A stretch of DNA of 21,700 bases from CAXTTV01 sp964247295 (lineage in GTDB: Bacteria > Chloroflexota > Ktedonobacteria > Ktedonobacterales > Ktedonobacteraceae), in contig CAXTTV010000070.1 of NCBI GenBank assembly GCA_964247295.1, positions 1 to 21,700 of the forward strand. The letters are read 5' to 3'. This document shows, piece after piece, positions 1 to 6,036 of this stretch. A model generated the notes under the pieces. That model was not told the origin of the DNA and did not search any database. It saw nothing but the letters and a program-made list of their open reading frames with translations. The translations under genes were made by a program, and so were the position numbers. How positions within the stretch are numbered: position 1 is the first letter of the stretch; each line of letters starts with the position of its first letter.

Positions 1-172
1 GGTATAGGTAGGGAGAGGGATAAAGAGCACGAATAGACGAATGCGATGAAGAGGAACGCCGTCACCTACCTCCTTACCATCTCCTCAATCACCTGAGATC
101 TTCCTGAACTTCTCAAATATACTTGAGTAAGTTTTTTGTAGTAAAAGAGAGTACCTGAGAGGAGTCATCGCC
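1..172. other. left-edge intergenic DNA
   Basis: No convincing gene lies here. The only structure I see is a perfect 5-bp inverted repeat, CTCAA-N6-TTGAG at 112-127, about 45 bp before the start of the small gene at 173. It could be an operator or promoter element for that gene, but no clear -35/-10 pair accompanies it. Confidence 0.3.
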
Positions 173-427
173 GTGACTGTGAGAGAACATCGGATTACTC
201 CAGCGAAACAGAAACGCTTGGTGAAAACTTTGGGACCAATCCCAGCAGGATATACGACAAAAGAGATCGAACAATTCCTCGATCTGGTCTATGGAATGTA
301 TAGCCATGCCTATACTCTTGAAGAGATCCACAAGATTACCATTAGCGATCCTTTTGACCAATCTGAAACACCTCGTTCTCTCAAACTCATTGATCTCACA
401 GATTGGTTGGAAGCTCTTATCTCGTAA
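173..427 (+). CDS. small hypothetical protein (84 aa)
   Basis: I do not recognise this protein. It starts at GTG 173 behind GAGAGGAG, a usable ribosome-binding site, and ends at TAA 425-427. The 84-residue product begins with a basic stretch (MTVREHRITPAKQKRLVKTL) and is then acidic and helix-forming, with no membrane segment and no cysteine cluster. It is convergent with the tyrosine recombinase gene, and a terminator separates the two. It may be cargo of the same mobile region or an ordinary chromosomal gene, and the sequence does not decide this. Confidence that it is a real gene rests on the start signal and on the clean stop just before the terminator. Confidence 0.55.
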   Translation: MTVREHRITPAKQKRLVKTLGPIPAGYTTKEIEQFLDLVYGMYSHAYTLEEIHKITISDPFDQSETPRSLKLIDLTDWLEALIS

Positions 428-438
428 GAGAAACCTAA

Positions 439-483
439 CAAAAAAAGGAAGCCCATCTCTCATACAAAGAAATGAGCTTCCTT
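439..483 (-). terminator. intrinsic terminator (recombinase gene), perhaps bidirectional
   Basis: On the minus strand AAGGAAGCTCAT pairs with ATGAG and GCTTCCTT (stem arms 445-452 and 476-483, extended by 459-463 with 472-476 across a 6-nt bulge). A run of seven T (complement of 440-446) follows at once. This lies directly after the recombinase stop codon at 508. In the plus direction the stem is followed by CTTCTCTCT, so it may also stop the 84-aa gene. Confidence 0.75.
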
Positions 484-507
484 CTCTCTATCTTCTGCGA
501 TCTTCCT

Positions 508-1686
508 TTACACTTGCTTCCCCAGAAATCCTTTGCGCCGCCTCTCACGCGGTCCAGGCATATTACTGGTCAGGTGATCGCCGGGGCTATACTTGCGCTT
601 CTGCTCCTGAATATCTTCGTCGTTCATGTGCATGTAGAGCTTAACAGTTGCGATATCCTCATGCCCCAACAGTTCCTGTAAGCTGAATGGATCTTTCCCA
701 AGCTTAAGGTAGCGGATAGCGAAGGTGTGCCTCAGAATATGCGGGCTGATCCGCTTGCCGGTAATACCTGACCGCTTTTTCAAACGCGAGAACAGCAGGG
801 TAATACCGTTTTGGGTCAGCGGCCCACGGGTCTCGGACAGAAACAGGTGATCCTCGTCAGGCATGCCCCATTCTTCTAATTCTTTTTCCTTCGGTCGATA
901 GCGATCCAGATAGTGAAACAGGTTCCGCAGACAGTTCTGACCCAGGGCGATCCTCCGCTCTTTGGACCCTTTGCCCTTCACAGTGATGATTCCATGCTTG
1001 CGGTCCAGATTCTCCATCTTCAGATTGATGAGTTCGGAAAGGCGAATGCCGCTGTCATAGAATACCCAGAGGATCGCCCGATTTCGCGCCGTCGCCCGAT
1101 CCGCAAGCCGTCCTCCCTCACCCGGTGGCACACATGCGACCAGTAATTGCTTAAATTCATCCTCGGTGATCGTTTTAATGAGCGGCTTCCCCACTTTGGG
1201 AAAGGCGACCCGCTCGAAAGGATTCTCAAGAAGGATTCCCTGGCGGGCTAACCAGTGAAAGAAGGCCCGAGCAGATCTGGCATAGGTCTGGATCGTTCGC
1301 TCGCTTCTAATCTTGCCACGTGCGCCAGGAACTTTGCGCATATGAGCAAACCAGGCACTAATATCGGGCGTATCCACTTCCCCTACCAGGGTAATGCCCC
1401 GCTCCTGCTCTAGAAACGTTTGCATCAATCCCAGAGCGGTGCTATGCCACTCAATCGTTTTCTCACTATGGTTCCCGCCTTCATGGTCATCCAGATAGTC
1501 TGAAATCGTCCGCTCAAAGGTCCTGCTCGCTTTGCGTTTGGCGGCTAATTGCTGCCCTTCAGACTCACTCCCTTTCGGGCGGGACCCTTTGGTGCTAGCC
1601 TGACGGCGCGATCCTTTGCCTGACCGTCGAGTAGCAGTATTCCCATCTTCTAAAGCCATGTTCATTGAGGCCTGGGATAGGTTCAT
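508..1686 (-). CDS. tyrosine recombinase / phage-type integrase (392 aa)
   Basis: This is a site-specific DNA recombinase of the XerC/XerD-integrase family, which cuts and rejoins DNA through a phosphotyrosine link. All catalytic residues are visible: R215 (SGIRLSEL), K239 (VKGKGS), H316-x-x-R319 (HILRH), H342 (LLGHED) and the nucleophile Y351 (VKLYMH). Residues about 57-150 form the N-terminal SAM-like core-binding domain. The first 55 residues are an extra basic, Ser/Gly/Arg-rich tail, making the protein longer than XerC/D (about 300 aa), as is common in integrases of mobile elements. It starts at ATG 1686 behind AAGGAG. A phased repeat array and two tRNA genes lie upstream and a terminator downstream. 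No excisionase or other element gene is visible, so whether it serves an integrated element or chromosome or plasmid resolution is open. Confidence 0.93.
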   Translation of the reverse strand: MNLSQASMNMALEDGNTATRRSGKGSRRQASTKGSRPKGSESEGQQLAAKRKASRTFERTISDYLDDHEGGNHSEKTIEWHSTALGLMQTFLEQERGITLVGEVDTPDISAWFAHMRKVPGARGKIRSERTIQTYARSARAFFHWLARQGILLENPFERVAFPKVGKPLIKTITEDEFKQLLVACVPPGEGGRLADRATARNRAILWVFYDSGIRLSELINLKMENLDRKHGIITVKGKGSKERRIALGQNCLRNLFHYLDRYRPKEKELEEWGMPDEDHLFLSETRGPLTQNGITLLFSRLKKRSGITGKRISPHILRHTFAIRYLKLGKDPFSLQELLGHEDIATVKLYMHMNDEDIQEQKRKYSPGDHLTSNMPGPRERRRKGFLGKQV

Positions 1687-1816
1687 ATTCGTGCTCCTTG
1701 CTGAATTCTCTCTTTAAACATCCGTCTTTTAGGCTACTGTACTTCCCCAGCAGGGAGAGCAAGCAGTGAAGAATTGGGAAGACTCCCGGTGACCAGACTG
1801 GCGAGAGAACAGGGGG

Positions 1817-2076
1817 ACAGGCTGTCAGTCAAGAGGCGAAGCAGGCTGTCTCTCATGAGAAGGAGCAGGATGTCATGTCCCATCCCAAAGCAAGAGGTAA
1901 TACTCCCAAGATCGATATGAGCATTTCTAAGGCAGGATGTTTCCCCAAAAAATCGCTGGCGAAACCCTTTTTTTGGACAGGATGTCCCGAGACTGGAGGC
2001 AGGATGTTGCGAATTTTTAGGGCAGGATGTCCCATTGGGACCTTTAAAATGGGCAAAAAATGGGGGGCAGGATGTC
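1817..2076 (+). repeat. array of eight phased 10-bp direct repeats (consensus GCAGGATGTC)
   Basis: Eight copies in the same orientation begin at 1817, 1841, 1865, 1932, 1977, 1999, 2022 and 2067. The first two read (A/G)CAGGCTGTC and the other six (A/G)CAGGATGT(C/T), often preceded by GG. Start-to-start spacings are 24, 24, 67, 45, 22, 23 and 45, i.e. one, one, three, two, one, one and two steps of about 22.5 bp, or two helical turns. The copy at 1977 (GACAGGATGTC, with its preceding base) is an imperfect dyad, GACA-N3-TGTC. DNA between the copies is unrelated. The array lies between the recombinase start (1686) and the tRNA terminator (2097). Such spacing suits multimeric protein binding: integrase arm sites, replication iterons, or the multi-site end of a Tn7/Mu/IS21-type transposon. 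No transposase or replication gene is visible. Confidence 0.85.
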
Positions 2077-2096
2077 ACTGCGCGGTTTCGCGGCAT

Positions 2097-2176
2097 AAAA
2101 AAAATCATCTCGTTTCGGGTCCTTTCACCCTTCGCTTCATGCGAAGCGGCTGGTGATCGGCCTTGAAGAGATGATT
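2097..2176 (-). terminator. intrinsic terminator of the tRNA operon
   Basis: Read on the minus strand, AATCATCTC (complement of 2168-2176) pairs with GAGATGATT (complement of 2103-2111), enclosing a TCACC/GGTGA helix (2125-2129 with 2152-2156) and a tight CTTCGC-loop-GCGAAG hairpin (2130-2146). A run of eight T (complement of 2097-2104) follows. It lies 14 bp past the end of tRNA-Gly, so it should end the tRNA transcript and insulate the repeat array. Confidence 0.8.
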
Positions 2177-2189
2177 AGGGGTAAGAAGA

Positions 2190-2261
2190 GCGGGAGACGA
2201 GACTCGAACTCGCGACAGCCTGCTTGGAAGGCAGGAACTCTACCAACTGAGTTACTCCCGC
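2190..2261 (-). tRNA. tRNA-Gly (anticodon TCC)
   Basis: A 72-nt cloverleaf: acceptor GCGGGAG/CTCCCGC pairs perfectly, D-stem ACTC/GAGT, anticodon stem CCTGC/GCAGG around the loop CTTCCAA (anticodon TCC), T-stem GCGAG/CTCGT with the TTCGAGT loop. No CCA is encoded. It is the second gene of a two-tRNA transcript, 31 bp after tRNA-Pro. Its anticodon-stem/variable region, AAGCAGGCTGTC (complement of 2214-2225), is identical over 12 bases to part of the neighbouring repeat array (1839-1850). Confidence 0.97.
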
Positions 2262-2292
2262 AATACTTTTTAGCTTCCTGAAAGAAAGCCAT

Positions 2293-2364
2293 CGGGGTGC
2301 GCGGACTCGAACCGCGGACCTCCTGGTCCCAAACCAGGCACGCTACCAACTGCGCCACACCCCG
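2293..2364 (-). tRNA. tRNA-Pro (anticodon TGG)
   Basis: A 72-nt cloverleaf: acceptor CGGGGTG/CACCCCG, D-stem GCGC/GCGT, anticodon stem CCTGG/CCAGG around TTTGGGA (anticodon TGG), T-stem CGCGG/CCGCG with the TTCGAGT loop. No CCA is encoded. It is the first gene of the tRNA operon, 24 bp after a consensus promoter. Confidence 0.97.
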
Positions 2365-2388
2365 CTGCGCTCTCTCAAGCGCAAGTAC

Positions 2389-2417
2389 ACTATACTATAG
2401 TCCCTTCCGGTTGTCAA
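2389..2417 (-). promoter_or_regulatory. promoter of the tRNA-Pro/tRNA-Gly operon
   Basis: On the minus strand a perfect -35 TTGACA (complement of 2412-2417) is followed by a 17-bp spacer and a -10 TATAGT (complement of 2389-2394). It lies just after the stop of the membrane-protein gene and before tRNA-Pro. This near-consensus element suits a strongly expressed stable RNA. Confidence 0.85.
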
Positions 2418-2421
2418 GCAC

Positions 2422-2868
2422 TTAATGATCCTTCTTCCGACGATACTTAAGCTTTAATTGGAACAGGTGCCACCGCGTTCCTAAGTTTCTGATGGGGTTC
2501 CGGCTGATCGGGGTGATGGTGGTGTTCCCATGTCTGGTCGGCTTCGGCCCTGCACTTTTGAAACTGAAAAAGTTGGAGATGGCTACCCCAACAATACAGA
2601 TAAATCCAACGACGGCCAACACTCCGGTAAATAGGCTGGCTTCCTGGATGGCGTATGCGTAACCACCGGCAATTAACGCTGAGATGACGGCGATCACTAA
2701 TAACCACTCCACCAGGTTAAATCGTAGGGAGGCGCTTCTACGCCTCGGGGTCGGGGCTCGTCTCTCACGAACCCGTGGATTGCGGCCTGTGACGCGTGAG
2801 CCTGCTGGCTCACTCCGCTCCATGTTCCGCAAAATTTCTTCGATCTCACGTTCGTATTTGTTTGGCAT
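2422..2868 (-). CDS. small two-helix membrane protein, hypothetical (148 aa)
   Basis: I do not recognise a named family. The protein has a charged cytoplasmic N-terminus (about residues 1-50; acidic helix KYEREIEEILRNME, then Arg/Pro-rich), two hydrophobic membrane segments at about 53-74 (LVEWLLVIAVISALIAGGYA) and 79-101 (LFTGVLAVVGFICIVGVAIS), and a basic C-terminus ending KLKYRRKKDH. The short loop predicts a hairpin with both ends in the cytoplasm. It starts at ATG 2868 behind GAAGGAAG, with its own extended -10 promoter (2911-2939). It lies directly upstream of the tRNA promoter. A role in membrane organisation or anchoring is only a guess from the topology. Confidence 0.75.
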   Translation of the reverse strand: MPNKYEREIEEILRNMERSEPAGSRVTGRNPRVRERRAPTPRRRSASLRFNLVEWLLVIAVISALIAGGYAYAIQEASLFTGVLAVVGFICIVGVAISNFFSFKSAGPKPTRHGNTTITPISRNPIRNLGTRWHLFQLKLKYRRKKDH

Positions 2869-2910
2869 GCCGCTCTGCTTCCTTCAACTCGCCAAAACGC
2901 TACTGTTTTA

Positions 2911-2939
2911 ATGATACCAACTTCTGTACAGAGAGACAA
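2911..2939 (-). promoter_or_regulatory. extended -10 promoter of the small membrane-protein gene
   Basis: Minus strand: -35 TTGTCT (complement of 2934-2939), 17-bp spacer, -10 TATCAT (complement of 2911-2916) preceded by TGG, i.e. an extended -10. The predicted start of transcription near 2904 leaves a leader of about 36 nt before ATG 2868. Confidence 0.6.
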
Positions 2940-2969
2940 GTAGTTTGACTCTGAATTTGGCTTTTTTCG

Positions 2970-3344
2970 TTAGGATGACGCACTCAATAAGCCTTTGACT
3001 TTCTCTACTAATTCAAATGGATGAAATGGTTTGGTGATATGCCTCTCCACTCCTAGATCCTGACTCAATTGCTGATAGATGTCTTCACTATGCGCTGTCA
3101 TTATAATCACGGGGATCTCACTGGTTTTGGGGTCACTTTTTAACCCACAGAATAGCTGATAGCCATTCTGTCCCGGCATCATGACATCTAGAACGATAAG
3201 ATCGGGTAGAGATACTGCCAATAACTTCTGCATTTGCTCTCCGTTACACGCTAGCTCTACTGAAAAACTGTTCCGACTCAGGACAAATGAGGCGATCTCT
3301 CTGACCTCCCGATCATCATCAACTATGATTATTCGCTTTTGCAT
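2970..3344 (-). CDS. stand-alone response regulator receiver (CheY-like, 124 aa)
   Basis: A single receiver domain with no output domain. The acidic pocket is D9-D10-D11, the phospho-acceptor is D53 (LIVLDVMMPG), the switch Thr is T83 (IIMTAH) and the conserved Lys is K105, followed by Pro (ITKPFHPFEL). All key residues are present, so it should accept phosphate from a histidine kinase and act by protein-protein contact in the cytoplasm. The partner kinase cannot be told from position: the nearest kinase (6037-8331) has its own regulator next to it. Start ATG 3344 has GGGAGGAG and GAAGG upstream, at somewhat unusual distances. It is divergent from the HTH-GAF gene at 3621, and the two share a 276-bp promoter region. 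Confidence 0.92.
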   Translation of the reverse strand: MQKRIIIVDDDREVREIASFVLSRNSFSVELACNGEQMQKLLAVSLPDLIVLDVMMPGQNGYQLFCGLKSDPKTSEIPVIIMTAHSEDIYQQLSQDLGVERHITKPFHPFELVEKVKGLLSASS

Positions 3345-3419
3345 AACCTTCGCGTCTCTCCTCCCGATGTCTCCCTTTTTCCAATCTCAACCCGCTGATA
3401 GGTTCTGCTGCTTCTTTGT

Positions 3420-3448
3420 ATGATACTCATTTTCAACAATTAGTACAA
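3420..3448 (-). promoter_or_regulatory. promoter of the stand-alone receiver gene
   Basis: Minus strand: -35 TTGTAC (complement of 3443-3448), 17-bp spacer, -10 TATCAT (complement of 3420-3425). It points at ATG 3344 with a leader of about 70 nt. Its -10 is the same as in the neighbouring promoters 2911-2939 and 3538-3566. Confidence 0.5.
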
Positions 3449-3537
3449 CTCTTTGTTTCCTTCTCCTATACCTGACCACTTTCTGTTTCCCCATTTGCTT
3501 TCAAAACGAGGAAAAGCTCTATCTTGACCGCTTGCCC

Positions 3538-3566
3538 TTGCCAATGCTGTGACCCTTTGTTATCAT
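3538..3566 (+). promoter_or_regulatory. extended -10 promoter of the HTH-GAF gene
   Basis: Plus strand: -35 TTGCCA (3538-3543), 17-bp spacer, -10 TATCAT (3561-3566) preceded by TGT (extended -10). The predicted transcript starts near 3573, about 48 nt before ATG 3621. Confidence 0.55.
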
Positions 3567-3620
3567 ATAGTACAGTATTTGTCGTCTACACGGTAGTCTC
3601 TAGGAGGGGGTAAGAAAGGT

Positions 3621-4607
3621 ATGGGATCTTCTACACAATCCTGGCAGTCCATTTTACAACAGATTATCAAGACGCCAGACGAAAGACAGCGCATGGCTAC
3701 AACCCTGGGCGTGACGGTGATGACGCTCAACCGCTGGGCAAATGAGAATTCACGACCACAACGACCACATCTTATCCACCTGGTTCAGGTTATTCCTGCT
3801 CAGTATCGTATGGATTTTTTGGCGGCTCTCGAACGAAGCTATCCCGATCTTCAGGGCTGGCTGAAGGATGAGTCAAAGGAGCAGATCTCTTCTAACTTTT
3901 TTGCTCAGGTCCTGAGTCTCCGGACAACAACGATCGATTCTTTACGCTTCTGGCATATTAGCGATCTTCTTCTGAAACAGGCCCTTGAACAACTTGATCC
4001 AAATAAGTTGGGTATGTCTATTACTCTGGCTCAATGTATGCCCCCCTCTAGCGATGGCAAGATCCGCAGCCTCCGCGAACGCGCTGGCAAAGGAACTTCT
4101 CCCTGGAATGCCGATCTGGAACATCTGGCGCTTTTCCTGGGGATGGATTCTCTCGCTGGCTATGTGGTGGAGTCGGGCCGCGCCGCTAGCGTGGAAGATC
4201 TTTCTAAAGATAAGATTTTGCCCGCCTACCAGACTGAATATGAGGTGAGCGCTGCCGCCCATCCTATCTGGTTCGGTGGACGCATCGCCGGTAGCCTCCT
4301 GGCTTCCAGTACGCAGAAGGGGTTTTTTGAACAGTCTCGTATGGCGCTGATGGCAGCTTTCGCCGATCTGTTCTCTCTGGCCCTCGATAAGGAGGATTTC
4401 TACCCAACAAGTATGATTTCTCTGAAGTTGATGCCTGCTCCCGAGGTTCAACGCCCTATTCTGAATGATTTTCGTCAGCTCACGGTGAAAAAGTCGTTTG
4501 AGGCAATCCAACGCCGTGAACGCTTGAGTAATCTGGAGGCGGAACAATTGGTCTGGCGCGATCTGGAGGAGCAGCTTCTGACCCTTTCCGATCGAAGATC
4601 AAAATAG
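3621..4607 (+). CDS. HTH plus GAF-type sensory regulator (328 aa)
   Basis: The N-terminus (about residues 20-50, RMATTLGVTVMTLNRWANE) looks like a Cro/Xre-style helix-turn-helix. Residues about 105-255 have the rhythm of a GAF sensor domain (TIDSLRFWHISDLLLKQALE, later PIWFGGRIAGSLLASST). The C-terminus (280-328) is a charged, probably coiled helix. The protein is probably a cytoplasmic one-component regulator that binds a small ligand and DNA; neither is indicated by the sequence. ATG 3621 is preceded by a strong GGAGGGGG site. The gene is divergent from the stand-alone receiver and converges on the NtrC-like regulator with 28 bp between stop codons. The HTH call is by eye, and the protein could instead act only by protein contacts. 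Confidence 0.75.
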   Translation: MGSSTQSWQSILQQIIKTPDERQRMATTLGVTVMTLNRWANENSRPQRPHLIHLVQVIPAQYRMDFLAALERSYPDLQGWLKDESKEQISSNFFAQVLSLRTTTIDSLRFWHISDLLLKQALEQLDPNKLGMSITLAQCMPPSSDGKIRSLRERAGKGTSPWNADLEHLALFLGMDSLAGYVVESGRAASVEDLSKDKILPAYQTEYEVSAAAHPIWFGGRIAGSLLASSTQKGFFEQSRMALMAAFADLFSLALDKEDFYPTSMISLKLMPAPEVQRPILNDFRQLTVKKSFEAIQRRERLSNLEAEQLVWRDLEEQLLTLSDRRSK

Positions 4608-4635
4608 CGATCATTCCAATCCTACTCTTTCGCGT

Positions 4636-6024
4636 TTATTCTATTTTATATTTACGCATCAAGTAACGCAATTGATCTACTTTGCTCAGCCCAAGCAGTT
4701 CTACCGCCTCCGGTCGATTCTGACGGGCTGTTTTTAATGCCGCTTGCACAATGTGACGCTCTACTTTGCCAATAATGTCTTCTAGTACCAATGGCTCTGA
4801 GGGTTGCAAGCTTAACCAGTGATCCCAGGGGTCCTGCTCTCTACCGCTCCAACTAATGATCTCTTGCGGCAAATGTGTTGGCAAGATCTCATCACCGCTA
4901 CTTAAGATCATCGCTCGCTCAATGACGTTCTTGAGCTCCCGGATGTTTCCCGGCCAGGGGTATGCTAGCAAAAGATGACGCGCTTCTGGCGAGATCCACT
5001 TGATTGTTCTCCCCAATGATCTGTTGAACTCTTCGATGAAGCGCGCTGCGAATAAGAGGATGTCTTCCACTCGATCTCTGAGTGGAGGCAGGTGCAAGCG
5101 CAGAACGGCCAGTCGATAATAAAGGTCGCTCCGAAAGGTCCCTTCTCGCATGGCTTGCTCCAGATTTCGGTTGGTGGCCGCAAGTACCCGCACATTGATA
5201 TGCACTTCTTTGCTGCCCCCCAGACGATAAAAGGAGCGCGTCTCCAGCACTCGAAGCAGTTTGCTCTGCATCTCTAAGGGCATCTCTCCAATCTCGTCTA
5301 AGAATAAGGTTCCCTGGTCTGCGAGCTCTAATAAGCCCCTCTTCTGTTTTTTTGCGTCCGTAAAGGCGTGCGGCTCGTATCCAAATAGCTCGCTCTCTAA
5401 AAGGTTTTGGGCGATGGCGGCACAGTTGAGAGGGTGAAATGGTCCAGAGGCTCTGGCGCTTTGCTCGTGGATGGCGTTGGCTACGACCTCTTTACCCGAG
5501 CCGCTCTCGCCTGTGATTAAGACGGAGGCGGTGTCGCTTCTGGCGATGCGCTCAACCATCTCGAATACTTGCCTCATCTGCTCACTCTGCCCCACCAGAT
5601 ATGAGAGTCGGTAAGTATCGCGCCGCTCTCTCCGCAACTGTCGTAGCTCGCGATACATGGCGCTGGTCTCTAATGCCCGCTGTACGATGACTAATAGTTC
5701 ATCCAGATTAAATCCTTTTAAAAGGTACTCCGAGGCTCCTTGCTTCATGGCACTGACGGCTGTCTGTACATCTCCGTATGCTGTAAACATAATGACTGGC
5801 AGATCACTGTCCTGCTGACGAATACGGGTTAGTACATCCAATCCACTGATGCGTGGCAAACGGAGATCCAGTAAGACAAGGTCGATCAAGTTCTTTTGCA
5901 GTTCTTGCAGGCCGGTCTCGCCATCAACGGCGGTGGTAACTTCATACCCTTGCTTGCGCAGGAACCGTGCCAGTTGATGTGGCAGATGCGGCTCGTCATC
6001 TATGATGAGAATGTGGACGCTCAC
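4636..6024 (-). CDS. NtrC-class response regulator with degenerate GAFTGA loop (462 aa)
   Basis: Three domains are clear. Receiver (1-118): D9, D10, phospho-acceptor D53, T81 and K103; the usual Pro after the Lys is Gly (LLKGF). AAA+ domain (about 143-370): Walker A GESGSGKE at 172-179, Walker B GTLFLDE at 238-244, sensor I AATNRN, arginine-finger region FRSDLYYRL and sensor II PWPGNIRELKNVIERA. C-terminal Fis-type helix-turn-helix (about 415-462). In sigma54 activators the loop that touches sigma54 reads GAFTGA; here residues 219-224 read HAFTDA. ATP use should be intact but sigma54 contact doubtful; TyrR-like action on the main polymerase is possible. It follows its kinase gene by 12 bp and is surely co-transcribed. 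Confidence 0.95.
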   Translation of the reverse strand: MSVHILIIDDEPHLPHQLARFLRKQGYEVTTAVDGETGLQELQKNLIDLVLLDLRLPRISGLDVLTRIRQQDSDLPVIMFTAYGDVQTAVSAMKQGASEYLLKGFNLDELLVIVQRALETSAMYRELRQLRRERRDTYRLSYLVGQSEQMRQVFEMVERIARSDTASVLITGESGSGKEVVANAIHEQSARASGPFHPLNCAAIAQNLLESELFGYEPHAFTDAKKQKRGLLELADQGTLFLDEIGEMPLEMQSKLLRVLETRSFYRLGGSKEVHINVRVLAATNRNLEQAMREGTFRSDLYYRLAVLRLHLPPLRDRVEDILLFAARFIEEFNRSLGRTIKWISPEARHLLLAYPWPGNIRELKNVIERAMILSSGDEILPTHLPQEIISWSGREQDPWDHWLSLQPSEPLVLEDIIGKVERHIVQAALKTARQNRPEAVELLGLSKVDQLRYLMRKYKIE

Positions 6025-6036
6025 TCTCCCCCCCCT

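Noticed and set aside
1817..2076. CRISPR array
   Set aside because: Repeats are only about 10 bp, spacers vary between about 12 and 57 bp, and no cas gene is near.
1734..2108. Minus-strand open frame of 124 codons over the repeat array, with recurring TSCP-type residues
   Set aside because: The recurring residues come from the DNA repeats, whose spacing is not a constant multiple of three; there is no ribosome-binding site and no recognisable protein.
3942..4547. 201-codon open frame antisense to the HTH-GAF gene
   Set aside because: No start signal and no domain; the opposite strand has a strong ribosome-binding site and a coherent protein.
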